From: Piezodorus guildinii
Lineage: Eukaryota > Arthropoda > Insecta > Hemiptera > Pentatomidae
Assembly (NCBI GenBank): GCA_023052935.1
Contig: CM041292.1
Span: forward strand, 148,728,939-148,792,938
Direction of reading: 5' to 3'
DNA length: 64,000 bases
Positions within the stretch are counted from its first letter, which is position 1. Every line of letters begins with the position of its first letter. Below are positions 46,988 through 59,504 of this stretch, piece by piece. The translations under genes and the position numbers were made by a program. The notes under the pieces were generated by a model, which made no database searches, was not told the DNA's origin, and saw nothing but the letters and a program-made list of their open reading frames with translations.

Positions 46988-49959
46988 TTAAAAATCTAAA
47001 GAATAAATTGAAAACTACAATTTCAACTTTTAAGGGACTAATAGTAAAATTAATTTCGTAAAATAATACAGCATCACATTTGTATCTTACTTTATCATGT
47101 ATTTAATGTTTTTAGTTTTCATATGATCTTTTAGACGAATTCACGACTTTATGATAGTGACCGAATTATTTTCATACACGACCGTTATTATTTACTATAC
47201 ATACATTATTAATTATTTTTAAAAATTTACAGTAAATACATTAGAACGAGAAAAGCATATATTTCAAAAGAACTATAACTGAAAGCAAAAATATTAATTA
47301 TTTGTAATCTTCTAGAAACTAATATTAATATTTATTTTATTAAACAGATTTGTCATATAAAAGATAAATGGACAGATGGGCCCATTAACGAATCTATTTT
47401 ATTTTTTTGTTATTATTTCTTTAAAATTATTGTTGTTATAATTTAAATAATATAATATTAAGTAAAGTTTGTAATGATGTTACTTCGGGATGAGCGAAGT
47501 TTAATTAAACTATTAAACGAGAGAATATCGACGGTAGAGCGTGGTCCCTGACCTAATCACCACCTTAGACTACTTTCTATATATATACATATACAATACA
47601 CTCTATGTATAAATGTGTACTCAAATAAATAAATAATAAATGCATACATAAATATACACAAATAAATAAATATTTTACTGTTATAATTTCATTAGAAGAT
47701 ATATGAAATACTTATTTTTCCAATAAATGGGCTGTGTGCACAAACAAACGTATATACATAACCAGTGAGAATTTAGTGAATAAAATTTCAACATTAACAA
47801 TAATTATATCTAGATTAACTATACATTTTTTTAAAGAGGTAATCCGTCTTAATAAGATGACATTCGAATTTATTAACAAGAAAAAACAAAGCTAACCTAT
47901 ACTAGTACACGTATTTCAAACTTTAAGCGTGTTCTTCTTAGCAGCTGAAAATAATGCCTTATCCAATTTAAAATAATAATGAAAATTAACATGGAAGATT
48001 ATATGATATTTACGAATAAGAATAGTAAGGTACTCTTTACAAGCCAAGCCACGAGAACTAACTGATTCCTTTGTCCCGACCGCAAATTAGATACAGTTAT
48101 TATATAGTTTTTTTCAAGGATTTTCCTTTTCATAAAGTTTTTCCAGCAAATATTTTTAAATGTCCAAATTTAATTCTTAGCTTTATTCTTTTAAAACCAT
48201 TAATCATAAATAGTTTGTAAATGTATTTATAACCAATTTTAAATATTGAAAAACTATTAATCCTAAGAAAATAATTATAAAACTTTCAAGCCTCGTTTAC
48301 ACCTTTTTTAAATTATTTTCAGTAAAATACCAAACCAAACTACAAACGTGTAAAAGAGCGTTAAGTTTTTTTGCGATTTATCCTAAAACTCTCTACATAT
48401 TTTTCTCTTTCTTCAAAAATAATTGAGCTATGGGTTATGTTTAGGTAAAATTTCAATGATATATATATATATATATAAGTTAATCACGGTGTCCGGATCT
48501 GAAAACTCCATAAACTTTTTTCTTTATCTTCAAAAATAATTGAGTTATTAAATTAAACCATATTTGATCGGCCGCTATTTTAAAACTAATTAGTTGATAT
48601 CAACGCCGAGTTGTCAACACCATCGTTGGATGCCTTGATATCTTTGTGCCAAATTTCGCAAAAAAATCGAACCAGTAGTCAAGAAAAAAGCGGAGTATGG
48701 CGACAGACGGATTTTTTTTTATTTTCGCTATTAGGCCACGTACTAGAAACAACAAGACCTCAAATTTTGAGAGGAATTTTTTTTTTTTGTTGATTGAAAA
48801 TTCTTTATTGAAAATAATAAACAAAAAAAGTACATACTATTCACTTATATATACTGCAAATATGTGGATCAAACTTATCTATTTGTCTTTCATTAAAAAC
48901 GACCAGTTTAAAGCACAGCAAACAAGCTCATCAAATATCAATACATGCTAACTTTATCTAAACTGATTCAATGATGATGGAACTACATGATATCCTAATT
49001 TATGAAATAACGCATTCAATATTTGCTCAAATAAACTTAATCCACAAAAAAATTCAAACGTAATATACTAAATTTGACGAAGAATGATCGATCTAAATAA
49101 AATTTCTGTAATTATTATTAAAACAACAAAACCTATATTATTTCCTTTTTTTTTTTTAAAGAATCGTTTTTCGTGATTAGTAGTTCGCAATTGTCACCTA
49201 CATAATGCAAATCTTGCGTTGGCCGAAAGGTAGGTAGGTGGCCTTCATAGGCGTGGAAGCAAGTTTAATAAACAAACTTTATTGGGTTAAGGTTTATTAA
49301 AATTACCCCCATCACTTGATTGTGAATTAGAATCTTGATAATGAGCATCAAGTATGATGTTGCCCGATTTCCTAAGTGTCGAAAAAAAAGAAACCTCGTA
49401 CAACTTAGATATTCAGAATTGTAAAAACAAAGGGCTAAGAAAAAGAATAATTGTTATTGTAACTTACCTATTAAGCAATTTTTTTTTACTACTCTGTTCA
49501 TTGAAAATACCAACATGACAAAATATAAACAGTTAAATATAAAGTTTGATTATAGTGATTAGGTGGCATATCCTATAGTTACTCTAAGTGTGTTTAATAT
49601 AATTGAAAATTCCCATTCTGATTACATTTGAAGTATTCCACAAAACTGAAATTTGATGTAACTCTTTAACATAAAAATATCTAAAATTATCAATCGTTTT
49701 ACAAAGGCTATATCTTACACGCACGTAATCAAATTGAACAAAGGTACAACTATTAAAACTTAAACGGATTAACAGGCTAAAAATATATCTGGTATCTCAA
49801 TTCATGACTAATTATTCCATACGAAACTGAAACATATGCAAAATCAATCACTGTGAACATCAACATAAACTCATATAAATGATAGTAACTCATATATTTA
49901 ACGTTAAAATAATTTATAATATGCCATTGATGATAAGCTAATGAGCCCGAAAATAGCTT

Positions 49960-49962
<3 letters not shown>

Positions 49963-50003
<41 letters not shown>
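49963..50003. repeat. Poly(T) tract of about 41
   Basis: An unbroken T run not attached to any recognisable minus-strand retroelement body. Confidence 0.95.
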
Positions 50004-50004
<1 letters not shown>

Positions 50005-50261
50005 TCAAAACAGATACCACGAATGCTTAAATTATTTCTCATTATTTTTTTTAACCCGTCTATAAGTACAAATAACTGTTTAAATAGAAGTCAGTATAGT
50101 TATGAAACTATGAAAACAAATTTAGAATCGATAAATGGAATTTAGAAGTGACTGAGATATATTTTTGGAGTGAAAATTTATTTGAAGAATAAACCTAAAT
50201 CGTACGATTATAAAAATAATGAAAATGTAAAATTTGACGCGACATATAATTTTTCTGTAGT

Positions 50262-50475
50262 TTGTTATTTATTCATTTATCGTCACTTTTTGCTACTATA
50301 GCTAATCGGACGATGATGGATCGTGGTTTAAATAGGATAGGAGTCTTTAACGAGTACCTGACGTGGCACAGGATTGGGTCCACCTTTTAAAACTCCCTCC
50401 GAAGCACGGCATAAATAAAGATTTTATACACTCATTAAAAGATCCTAGGGTCATCTGCCAGGTTTGAATCTCTTT
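50262..50475 (-). mobile_element. tRNA-derived SINE (main family), minus strand, worn
   Basis: It matches the 11809 copy in reverse: CTACTATAGCTAATCGGACGA, GTCTTTAACGAGTACCTGACG, GGGTCCACCTTTTAA and GAAGCACGGCATAA, then a B-box remnant CAGGTTTGAATC near 50460. Several small deletions are present, and the head upstream of the B box is lost. Confidence 0.75.
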
Positions 50476-51117
50476 TAATAGAAAAATAATTTTAAAACTA
50501 CGGAAGGATCAATGACTTTTCAATAAAAAATAGGTAAGTGGTTTTTCCATAACATTAATATTTTTAAAAAGTCTAACATACAGTAACCGTACCTGTTTTA
50601 AGAATACAAAAAGAAGAAAAATCTGAAGTTAGTGAAAGAAAAACGAAGAATGAATATTCTACTGGATCTTTTGATAGACTAGTTCGAAAACCTCAATTAA
50701 AGAAATGGATTTGGTGGAATATATTATTTTTACGACAGCACATAATAATGGAAAATTCAACTCATTATCAGCACTATACTATAAATAGCCAGCAAACATT
50801 TTAAAGAACACAGAAAAGTACTCTGACTTGATAGGATTACAAGACGAAACAAAAAGCGGTTCCTTATGTCGAGTGTGCTCGTTTAGAACATAATTACCTG
50901 CAAAGTGCTATATCTTAACGACTTTCTGGTTTCTTTTTAAGCTGTATATCTAATCCAAGAGGTTTCCCTCAAGGTTTTCACAGTATTTTCAGCTCCAAAT
51001 GATTTGAATAATGGACTCTAAGAATCATTTCGAATTGGAACCTGCCGTCGAACGGAATCTGCTTACTTCTGCAATCAGGATGGCAGTGTGAGGAAGCCAG
51101 ATGGTGGAACTGGGCCA

Positions 51118-51236
51118 TTAATAAGTCTGATTGGCGACAATAAGGAAGGGATGAGCTATGGCAGGATGTGTGAATTGCTGCTGTTCATTAGGTATGTAGG
51201 CCTCGTAGTCTTCTCCAGGCACAGCCTCCCTGTCTT
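51118..51236 (-). CDS. Putative alternative last exon of the Kir gene (or another gene's terminal exon)
   Basis: On the minus strand the acceptor ctcgtgcag ends at 51237. After a two-base overhang, 38 codons follow (DREAVPGEDYEAYIPNEQ and on to LIVANQTY) to a TAA at 51120-51118. GC content and codon use are much better than in the surroundings. The two-base start matches the phase-1 donor at 53799. The joined frame then enters the 53.8 kb exon through an internal acceptor at 53832 in phase 0, which fits the GGTAGC|GTATAG donor of the Kir exon at 57653. That chain is inference from phases only. The exon could equally belong to an unrelated gene. Confidence 0.45.
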
Positions 51237-51539
51237 CTGCACGAGTATAACACAAGGAGAAAATGATAACATCTGAGCAAGATTTTACGGTAGTTGTGTG
51301 CTCAATGAAAGCCCTATATTCCATCTAATAATTTCCAATAAAAAGCAAGAGAAGTGAGAAATTAGTCGAAAACTCGAATCGTCGTTAGTAATTACACGCC
51401 TGCATTCATTATTAGGTTTAGGTATATTAATTTAAAGGGAAATAAAATCCATATTGTCAACAGACATTTAATTGTATGTATAGTATCAATCATAGGATAC
51501 TCTTTATTTTTACGAAGTTTCGAACTTCGGGAGTTGAAA

Positions 51540-51740
51540 CCGGCATCATGCATAAAGGTGATTGATTCCTTTAATTATTTTGGATCCCTCAGAATGGTCT
51601 CTGAGTCAAAATGATTTTTAGAGTAAATAGCAGCGGTAGTAAAATTTAACTTACCATGTATGCTAGAAAGGCCAATTTAAGAAGAGGGAAAGTTGAATCC
51701 TAAATTTTAGTTGGAAGGTTCTAAAATAGAGGTAAATATT
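51540..51740 (+). mobile_element. Possible RTE-like remnant
   Basis: The plus-strand translation around 51560-51600 reads VIDSFNYFGSLRMVSESK, reminiscent of the FKYLGS region after the FADD box of RTE reverse transcriptases. Stops break it at once. The duplicated segment starting at 52657 may hold a later piece of the same kind. Confidence 0.3.
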
Positions 51741-51947
51741 CTATACTATTCAATTTCTCATACCTGTACAAGTACCTTTCAAATAACCTCTACTAACTAG
51801 GGGACTCTGTATACATACAGGAATCCTCATATAGTATAACCTAGAGCTCTTAGACTCCAGACTGTTTGCTATATGATAAAGAAACAGTCTGGCCACTTAA
51901 TTTGGATTATAAATAGAGAATTGAAAGTAAAAATCCTCTAGTACATA

Positions 51948-51955
51948 ATTATATA

Positions 51956-52023
<68 letters not shown>
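51948..52023. repeat. (TA)n followed by T15
   Basis: A TA run with one inversion (ATATTATAT) passes into a poly(T) tract. Confidence 0.95.
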
Positions 52024-52221
52024 CTGCAGATAAATATTTTTTATATATACTTTGTATCTTTGATGTACTGGTAATTTATATTAAAATAAATGTCACATTG
52101 AGTTTTTCATTGCAACGAATTTATGTAACTGGTAACATAACAATTAAGTAACAATCACTACTCAAGCATTATTAGAATTAACCCTATCAATAGGAGTATT
52201 GTATGTTGTAAAATATAGAGT

Positions 52222-52257
<36 letters not shown>

Positions 52258-52656
52258 TTAACTTGTGAATAAGATATAAATGCAAACAAAGGTTACCTTG
52301 AGATAACATTAATTTTATTTTTAACCAATGGATTTATTGTCATATAATAGGAAGAACAGAATTAAATAAAAAAAAAAAAAAAAGGCTACAACATGGAGGT
52401 GCTTGAAGTTGTAAAGGATTATAACTACAATATTTAGGGACTGTGACCTTATATCAATAATTCTATCCTCGGCCACCATAAAGTGAATAAGATCAAGATT
52501 AGTTAGTCTCTCTGTGTTAGTCTCTCTACATGCCAGTTCCCACCTAAGGCGGAGAAAGCTGGACCATGTTGGCCAGACATTAGAGTCATATGAAAGTAGT
52601 GAAAAGGGGGAGTATAAAAGTGCTACTGGAAGCACCCTAGCTCAAAACTATTGTAT
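52024..52656. other. AT-rich sequence with T33 and a GC-richer patch
   Basis: A T run lies at 52226-52255. The patch at 52470-52640 is open on the minus strand for about 100 codons without any known motif. Confidence 0.4.
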
Positions 52657-53740
52657 TTACTTTATAGAATAGAGAACTCAAGTGGCTTGGTGATGTCCAC
52701 TGCACAAATCAATAAATGGATCCTTTAAAGAGATTTGAGGATCAACCAATCATACATTGTCCAAGGTGTTTGTGAAGAGGATATGAAGTAAAAGAGGAAA
52801 ATCCCTAAGCCAGATCAAGAAGCTTTGCAGGGACCAGAGGGAATGGCTGCCTGTTACATAATTATTATTACTATTTTTTATTTTTAAATGGGTTATAAGA
52901 TTAACAATTTTCAATCAAGAAATCAAATTTTAATTATTTACTTATGGCCATATATTTTGAAGATATTTTGGTGAGATTTTACACAACTTGAGAAAATATT
53001 AAGAAGTCCGTAGTCATAATTATATATGCATCATTAAATATAAAAACGAAATTGATTCATTAAACAAATAATAATACAGCTGATGTTCAAGCCTAAACCA
53101 TTTTAAGAACCATAAAAGTAAATATCAGTCCAAAAGTAGTGTGTATTTATTTTGAGGACCTGTTAGAATGTAATTAAAAATAATAAGTAACTGAAATCAA
53201 CCAATTACTTTATAGAATAGAGAACTCAAGTGGCTTGGTGATGTCCACTGCACAAATCAATAAATGGATCCTTTAAAGAGATTTGAGGATCAACCAATCA
53301 TACATTGTCCAAGGTGTTTGTGAAGAGGATATGAAGTAAAAGAGGAAAATCACTAAGCCAGATCAAGAAGCTTTGCAGGGACCAGAGGGAATGGCTGCCT
53401 GTTACATAATTATTATTACTATTTTTATTTTTAAATGGGTTATAAGATTAACAATTTTCAATCAAGAAATCAAATTTTAATTATTTACTTATGGCCATAT
53501 ATTTTGAAGATATTTTGGTGAGATTTTACACAACTTGAGAAAATATTAAGAAGTCCGTAGTCATAATTATATATGCATCATTAAATATAAAAACGAAATT
53601 GATTCATTAAACAAATAATAATACAGCTGATGTTCAAGCCTAAACCATTTTAAGAACCATGAAAGTAAATATCAGTCCAAAAGTAGTGTGTATTTATTTT
53701 GAGGACCTGTTAAGAAACTGAAATCAACCAATCATAATTT
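52657..53740. repeat. Recent tandem duplication, ~548-bp unit
   Basis: Unit 1 (52657-53204) and unit 2 (53205-53740) are almost identical. Visible differences are single changes such as AATCCCTAAG against AATCACTAAG, one T in a T run, an A/G near the end, and about 24 bases missing from the end of unit 2. The unit begins TTACTTTATAGAATAGAG. It contains a worn RTE-like C-terminal stretch (TTTGCAGGGACCAGAGGGAA). No intact frame is present. Confidence 0.95.
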
Positions 53741-53798
53741 AAGAACCCTCATTAGGTAAACAAATTATTGAATTATTAGAAAATTCATACAAACTTAC

Positions 53799-53941
53799 CA
53801 ACGATGCAGAGGTCATATCCGCGATTCAGGCCCTGGAATGTCATTGCCACCTATGTGGTTCATCACAGTCTTTTCACATGAAATACTCCCGGAGTCCATA
53901 CTGGTCAGGTCCGGGGTCTCTGACGACAGGCTCCTCCCTAC
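53799..53941 (-). CDS. Putative C-terminal exon of the Kir gene, ending in a PDZ-ligand-like motif
   Basis: On the minus strand a good acceptor (aacttccag, ending 53942) and a consensus donor (GTTG|GTAAGT, last base 53799) bracket 143 bases of normal GC content. In phase 0 the exon encodes 42 residues, starting VGRSLSSETPDLTSMDSGS and ending PGPESRI, then TGA at 53815-53813. ESRI resembles the class I PDZ ligand ESEI of Kir2 channels, which anchors the channel to MAGUK scaffolds. Phase 0 fits a weak donor in the exon at 57881-57647. The stop lies only 14 bases before the donor, so splicing on to 51236 would not trigger decay. A second acceptor at 53833 opens another frame. Linkage to Kir is inferred, not shown. 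Confidence 0.55.
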
Positions 53942-56900
53942 CTGGAAGTTACCACCTAGACAGAGTGAAATCTTCTATTGTAACTTTCGGTAGGATGGGA
54001 TGACCCATCGAAATAATCTCTCCGAACTTTAGATCATTTTTTTTTTTTTTTAATCAGAATTTAATGAGTGCATAAACCAAATTTAAAATAAAGTACCATA
54101 AATCAATGATGTATAACTATTTTTGGAAAGATGTGTATATAAAATTATGTATAGTGATATAATTAAAATTTAGAGTTCATCAATAAATGATAATATATAT
54201 CGGATAATTTTCCATTAATAATAGCAATTACAATACCAAATTTAATTCTGATAGTTATATTTATTGAGAAATAAAAAATACCATTTTATAAACTGGTTTA
54301 TATTAATATAGTATTTCCGGCTCTTCTCTACATTTGGCAACGTTTAGGATCTTAGTGCTTGCCCATTTTTAATCTTTTTTAATTTTATTTAGTGAATAAG
54401 AGAGATAGAGAAAACAGTAGCTGGACCCAACCACTTAATAGTATAATTTCAGTATTTAAACAAGAGATTGTACACTTTTACATAAAAATAAAAAAAATTA
54501 AATTATATTAATGATGTGAAAATATATTCAACAAATGGGATAAATATAAATGAAAAAGGATATGAAAATTAGTAGGCGAGAATTGATGCCAAATAAGCTT
54601 AAGCTATAAATATATGGTCTAACTTGGAATTATAAATGGGCATTATAATTTCTCAAAAATACAATAATTTCAATAATTATTAAACTCTTGAAATATTTGG
54701 AAGAAGATATAATAGTATTATAAATATTTAATTTATATTTTATAGGATTAGTTTTTAAAATGCTCGAAAACTGAACAAAATGAAAGTGGATTTCATAGTA
54801 TTCATTTAAGCATGATATATTTTAATTTAAATATGACAATTTTTTTTCTTCATTTGTCATTTATCTGAAAAAGATGAAATGACAAGAGAAAAAAATTGTA
54901 GTTTAATCAGAATCAATTCCAATAAATATTCCTATTCACAGAACTCAAAGTTTAAAATATTTATCTTAGCAAGAAACCTTGCCAAGGGAACCTCAAAGGA
55001 AAAAAGTAACATTCTGTTTTTCCATAAAGAGTTTATGAAAATCCATATATTTCATTTACGTTGTAATATATTATAATAGAAATGTAGAAGCATCATTCCT
55101 TAGGAGTCTTATTTCATACTCGTCTGCTTATTGTTTTGCAATAATGAATGTATTCAACTAAATAATTTAAACCAGAGATATTTGAAATATTTTATTTAAT
55201 TAATCTTTGCTAAAATGTCTTTTTACACACTGAAGGTTCAGTTTTGATTCTTTATAATACCCACATTACTTACTATAATGGAACTTAGCTGATAAATGCC
55301 ACGTACTACAGTTAGATATAAATGGAAAATTTATCATTTTTTGTTTATACACCGAAAACCAAATATGCTGTTTAAAATGTGAAAAACATCATGTTGTTAA
55401 TTCTAATGAAACTGACAATAAGCAAAGATTGAAAAAATAAAAGTGAAACAAATAACACATAATATATAAATACATAAAGTACAAAGTAGCAAACTGATTA
55501 ATAAAAGCATTGATTAATGAAATATATAAAAAAAGAAAAAGTGACATAAAAAATGAATACACAAATGTTTAAACATGCATAGTTAATTGGATTTTAAGAT
55601 AAATTTTGTGTTCCTATTAAATTCCTAGCTCCTTTTCAATAGTAACCATGTTGAACAATAAAGTGACCAGATGGTATGTGGGACAGGAAATATTGTATTC
55701 AAAAAAGAGATTGTAGCAGGCATTGTGAATAGGACAAACAAGAAAAAACAATGAAAGAAATAATATTGCTGATGGTATTTTAATTTGTAAGTTTTATAAA
55801 TATTATTTACTCTGAGGTTGGTATTGTTTTTATTTCATTGCCTCAAAAAAACTAATTTTGAGAAAAACATTGTAGGAAACTATGCAGATCCCAACAGTAT
55901 TGAAAGTTGTTTAAAATATAAGTAACTATTAGTAAGCTATATAAAATATTATGTACTATGTATGCTCACTGGGACAAATAAGCGATCTTTTGAAATTTGC
56001 TCTATATATAATGCGAATTAATTTGTATTAGCATTTCTATAATCAATAATTATAAAGTAAATTCCTTATAGGTAAAATAGATTTCTTTATAAGTTTTTTT
56101 TTTCTTTTTTTTTTTATAAATCCCTATGTGGTTTCTTCGTATATTTTTTTTATTTTATTTTTTAATTTAGAATATAAATAGAACTATATCTGAAATATTT
56201 GAAACCTCATATATGCTATTGCCCACTTATTATATTCCCTTAGTACCTTTTCTTTCACTGACCACCAGCCAGACTTATTTCCTAACAGCTTTTATATTTG
56301 TTTGCAATGAAAAATTAGTTTGTAGGTAAATTCGACAGATTAGTTCTACTTTTAGCAAAATATTTCTTTATTCTGGCATGTAAAAAAAAATTATGATTTG
56401 CTTTTTGTTTTAGCAGCACCAACTAACCAAATATATTTAAACAGTAAATAATAGAAATGTTTATGAAATCTTCAATTATATCTTAGATATTTTTCGATTC
56501 TTTCCCATGAGAAAAAACAAGAATTTTGTAAAATTAATAATAAAAAAAAACCCCTCTTAATTCTTTCTTCCTTTTTTGAAAAAGTTTATATATCTTATAC
56601 CATTCCTGTTATTTCCTAAAATGTAAAACAATTTTTCTACCAAAAGGAATTAGCTTCATCCTTCATTCTAGTTTGACTACAGAGCATAAGATATACTCTG
56701 TATTAAATTGCCTACCCGGGTAATTTGCACATGAAGATCAAAAACAGAAATATAATTACAATTATTAATCATGGTAAGAAATAAAAAGGGAACAAGAGAA
56801 GTGGAATATCTTATTATTTAGCACAATTAAACACTGCAATATGATGTGACAAGAATAATAATCAATAGGAAAAAAATGAACCCTTAAATTCTAAATACAA

Positions 56901-57646
56901 GGCTATTTTAGATTGATCTTTGATTAGTTTTTGAATTTCCTAAAAGAAACAGGTTAGTGTGATAAAAATGTTACATCACAAGCTCCCCTTTACCGTCATA
57001 CTTTTTCCTTTTTTATTGCTAATTTAAGTTGCAATAACCTTTGATTAATAATCAGAGTATAGAATTCACTAAGTGTTTTGTGTGAGTGTGTGTATTTAAT
57101 GAAAAAGGAATATTCTTTGATGTACTGGGCATCCAGTAGAATTGAAGTTATGTCAGTTCCTGTATATATTCTAATCAAGAGAAAAGAGCACAGATAAACA
57201 GAAACAATAAACAAAAAAAAGAAAATATAGGTATAGGCATCCTATTTAATTTTAATTCTCTTTGAATAATAAGAAACATCATGCTGCCAAAGTTCTTCAT
57301 GATTTGGAATGCATGCAAAAATAAAATGAATAACATGGCTATGTTCTTGTGTTCTATAACACTTTTAAAAACAATAAAATAAAATTTATTTCAATAATAT
57401 AAAAAAAAATATTATTAATGATGCTCTTAATAAAAACATAAGCAATTTATTTTTTTTTTTAAACTCAGGCTATGATTAGAATAATCAAGTAAATCACTCC
57501 TATTATAATCAAAATAAATTCAAATTAAAAAGCAATTAAGGGTTTGTAAAAATAAAACTATAATAACAATCATGATTAATGATTTTATCATTTAAATGTA
57601 TACTTGGTGTAGTGCGTGAATGTTATAACTTATAACATTATTGAAA
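53942..57646. other. Long AT-rich stretch, probably intron or 3' flank of the Kir gene
   Basis: No exon or dated repeat is seen. Low-complexity T and A runs are common. If the 53.8 kb exon belongs to the Kir gene this is its intron. Confidence 0.45.
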
Positions 57647-57881
57647 CTATACGCTACCATTGCTTGGTGTAGGAGTGACTCCCATTAACTGATCCAATGC
57701 TTGTGCTGAACACAGAGGTGTGTCAACTTCATAAGTGTTATTGAACAGACTGTAATCACCTCATGTTCTCCAGTCTCCTTCTTGAAGGATACAAGAGGTT
57801 CAAACCTGTGTCCCCACAGCACTTCTGATGGAAGGTAGCTCGACCGTGCCTGTGTTGTCATACCTGTAGATTCTATCACTC
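57647..57881 (-). CDS. Irk: Kir channel exon: end of the cytoplasmic domain, with an apparent frameshift
   Basis: The acceptor tgtctgtag precedes 57881. The phase-2 start completes EG, giving the continuation VIESTGMTTQARSSYLPSEV, the strongly conserved end of the Kir cytoplasmic domain, then LWGHRFEPLVSFKKETGEHE. At 57758-57757 the sequence GAGGTGATTACAGT lacks one base compared with the expected V-D-Y-S. Taken literally the frame ends after about 60 codons at TAA (57687-57685). Allowing one missing base, it continues YSLFNNTYEVDTPLCSAQAL to a TAG at 57649-57647. Conservation after the break argues for an assembly error or very recent mutation. A GGTAGC|GTATAG donor (last base 57653) could replace the final valine and stop by downstream exons. 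Confidence 0.93.
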
Positions 57882-58084
57882 CTACAGACAGAATAATTGC
57901 ATTTTTGTCTTTGTAAGGCAGTATAAGAAGCAAATATAAATAAGGTTAAGATACATGATAAGAAAAAAGAAATAGGAAACATAGCTTAAAAAAAAAAAAA
58001 ATGGAAAAAATCATCTTCATTATCCTAATGGACAAGGTCTTACAAATATGCTACAGACAAAGGACGGTGTGAACAATAATAGCA

Positions 58085-58840
58085 AAATGGAACCCGAGAA
58101 CAGTCCTTGCTCAGACACTTCTCTATGCTGATGATATTGTGCTCATAGCGGACTCCTTCCAGAATATTCAGCAAGCTGTAGTGGAATGGGAAGCAATGAT
58201 AGAGAGAAAAGGCATGATCATAAACTCAAGCAAAAGCAAAGTCATGCAAATAGGACGTGCACCCGAAGAGGTACAGATCACTTGCGTAGGTGAAGTCTTA
58301 GAGATTGCAGAAGATTACACCTACCTAGGTACAGTTATCAGCAGAAATGGTAAAATCTAACAAAAAGTATCCAATAGGATCAAAAAAGAAAACAAAATGT
58401 ATTACCAAATCTGCAATACTGTTGTTGGGAAATGCGTGGTAGAGAAAAAGATATAACTTCACATTTTTAATGCAATTTACCTTCCTACCTTATTATGTGG
58501 TAGTGAGAGCTGAGTCCTTCTGGACAAATAAAAGAACAGAATCACTGCCTCAGAAATTAAATGTCTCAGAAGAGTACCGGCTAAGCTCAGAAGGAACACA
58601 TCTGGAACACCAAGATAAGAGAGGATCAATTCTAGAGAAGAGGCAGTTAAAGTGATTCAGACATATGTGCCGAATGGATAAAGATAGCGGACCGCCCATG
58701 TTGTTCGAAGCAAAACCAACTGGCACAAGACCAAGAGGCAGATGAAGGATGTTCGTGGTTGGATATTGTGGTTCGAATAGGCTGAGAAAGAGGAAAGCTA
58801 TTGAATTCCATGAGGACACTGGCGAGGGGCCGAGACTATA
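58085..58840 (+). mobile_element. RTE-like LINE fragment in the Kir intron, antisense to the gene
   Basis: On the plus strand the catalytic box LLYADDIVL (58118-58144) starts an open stretch of about 80 codons, with GMIINSSKSKVMQIGR and DYTYLGTVISRNGKI. After a stop and shifts the C-terminal region continues with GTRPRGR near 58725. The family is recognised by the YADDIVLIA box and the INxSKSKVM pattern. The 5' half and endonuclease are absent. It lies between Kir exons at 57881 and 59312, in the opposite orientation to the gene. Confidence 0.85.
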
Positions 58841-59311
58841 TAATACTATAAAATACTAGAATAATAACAGATAGAAATACATAAATAGGTAAAAAAATAA
58901 GATGATATGATATATTTTTAATTTTGTGAAAAATATTTACAATAATTTTTTATTATAAATAAAATATAAACAAATTTACTAAAAATCCACGTAGAAATAT
59001 GACCAAAATAAGATTTAAGAGAATATTTGAATCTACTAAGCTACAGCATAACATTTATTAGAGTATAAAATGTATTTTTTTTGGAAAAATTAAATCAATA
59101 GTTTAAATCAAATTCAGAACAAATTATAATTTTTTTTTTGTTATTGTCTTACTATTGAGGCCATAGAATAGAAATCAGGACTTCAGTCCATGAATAAATA
59201 ATAACTCCCAGCAAGTTTTTTGCAATACCCTAAATTTGTCTTCTATTATTGGAAAAAAATCTATAAAATTTAGTATTCTGTCTATCCAAATAAAACATGA
59301 TGTCATATTAC

Positions 59312-59504
59312 CTTCAAGTATGACGACAATCTCAAACCTCTGCCTCATCATTTCTGCAGCAGAGAGAGTATAGAGGGGGCTATCTGGAGTGATTTTATGC
59401 ACAATAGTTGTTGGCCAAATAAAGAAGATTTTATCTTCTTCACCGTCTCCCCCCACTTTGAGCTCATATTGGTAAAAAGGTAGTACTTCACCTTCCTTAG
59501 TCAC
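59312..59504 (-). CDS. Irk: Kir channel exon: cytoplasmic domain core
   Basis: The acceptor ctgccttcag is followed at 59504 by VTKEGEVLPFYQYELKVG and DGEEDKIFFIWPTTIVHKI. Next come PDSPLYTLSAAEMMRQRFE and IVVILEG, with a donor G|GTAATA after 59312. It enters in phase 0 and leaves in phase 1. This is the immunoglobulin-like beta sandwich of inward-rectifier K+ channels; the P-L-Y-x-L-S/T region and the R-F-E-I-V-V-x-L-E-G strand are family signatures. The frame is intact over all 64 codons with no unusual residue. It acts at the plasma membrane as part of a tetramer gated by PIP2. Confidence 0.95.

Larger units (their letters stand above)
44903..50261. other. Long AT-rich stretch without recognisable genes
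   Basis: It contains (TA)n at 46921-46982, a short TA run at 48459-48477 and T41 at 49963-50003. A segment at 48595-48715 (TTTGTGCCAAATTTCGCAAA, CGACAGACGG) looks like a common dispersed insect repeat. No exon could be supported. Confidence 0.45.

Noticed and set aside
52321..52635. Minus-strand frame of 104 codons
   Set aside because: Includes a homopolymer-derived Phe run and no recognisable domain.
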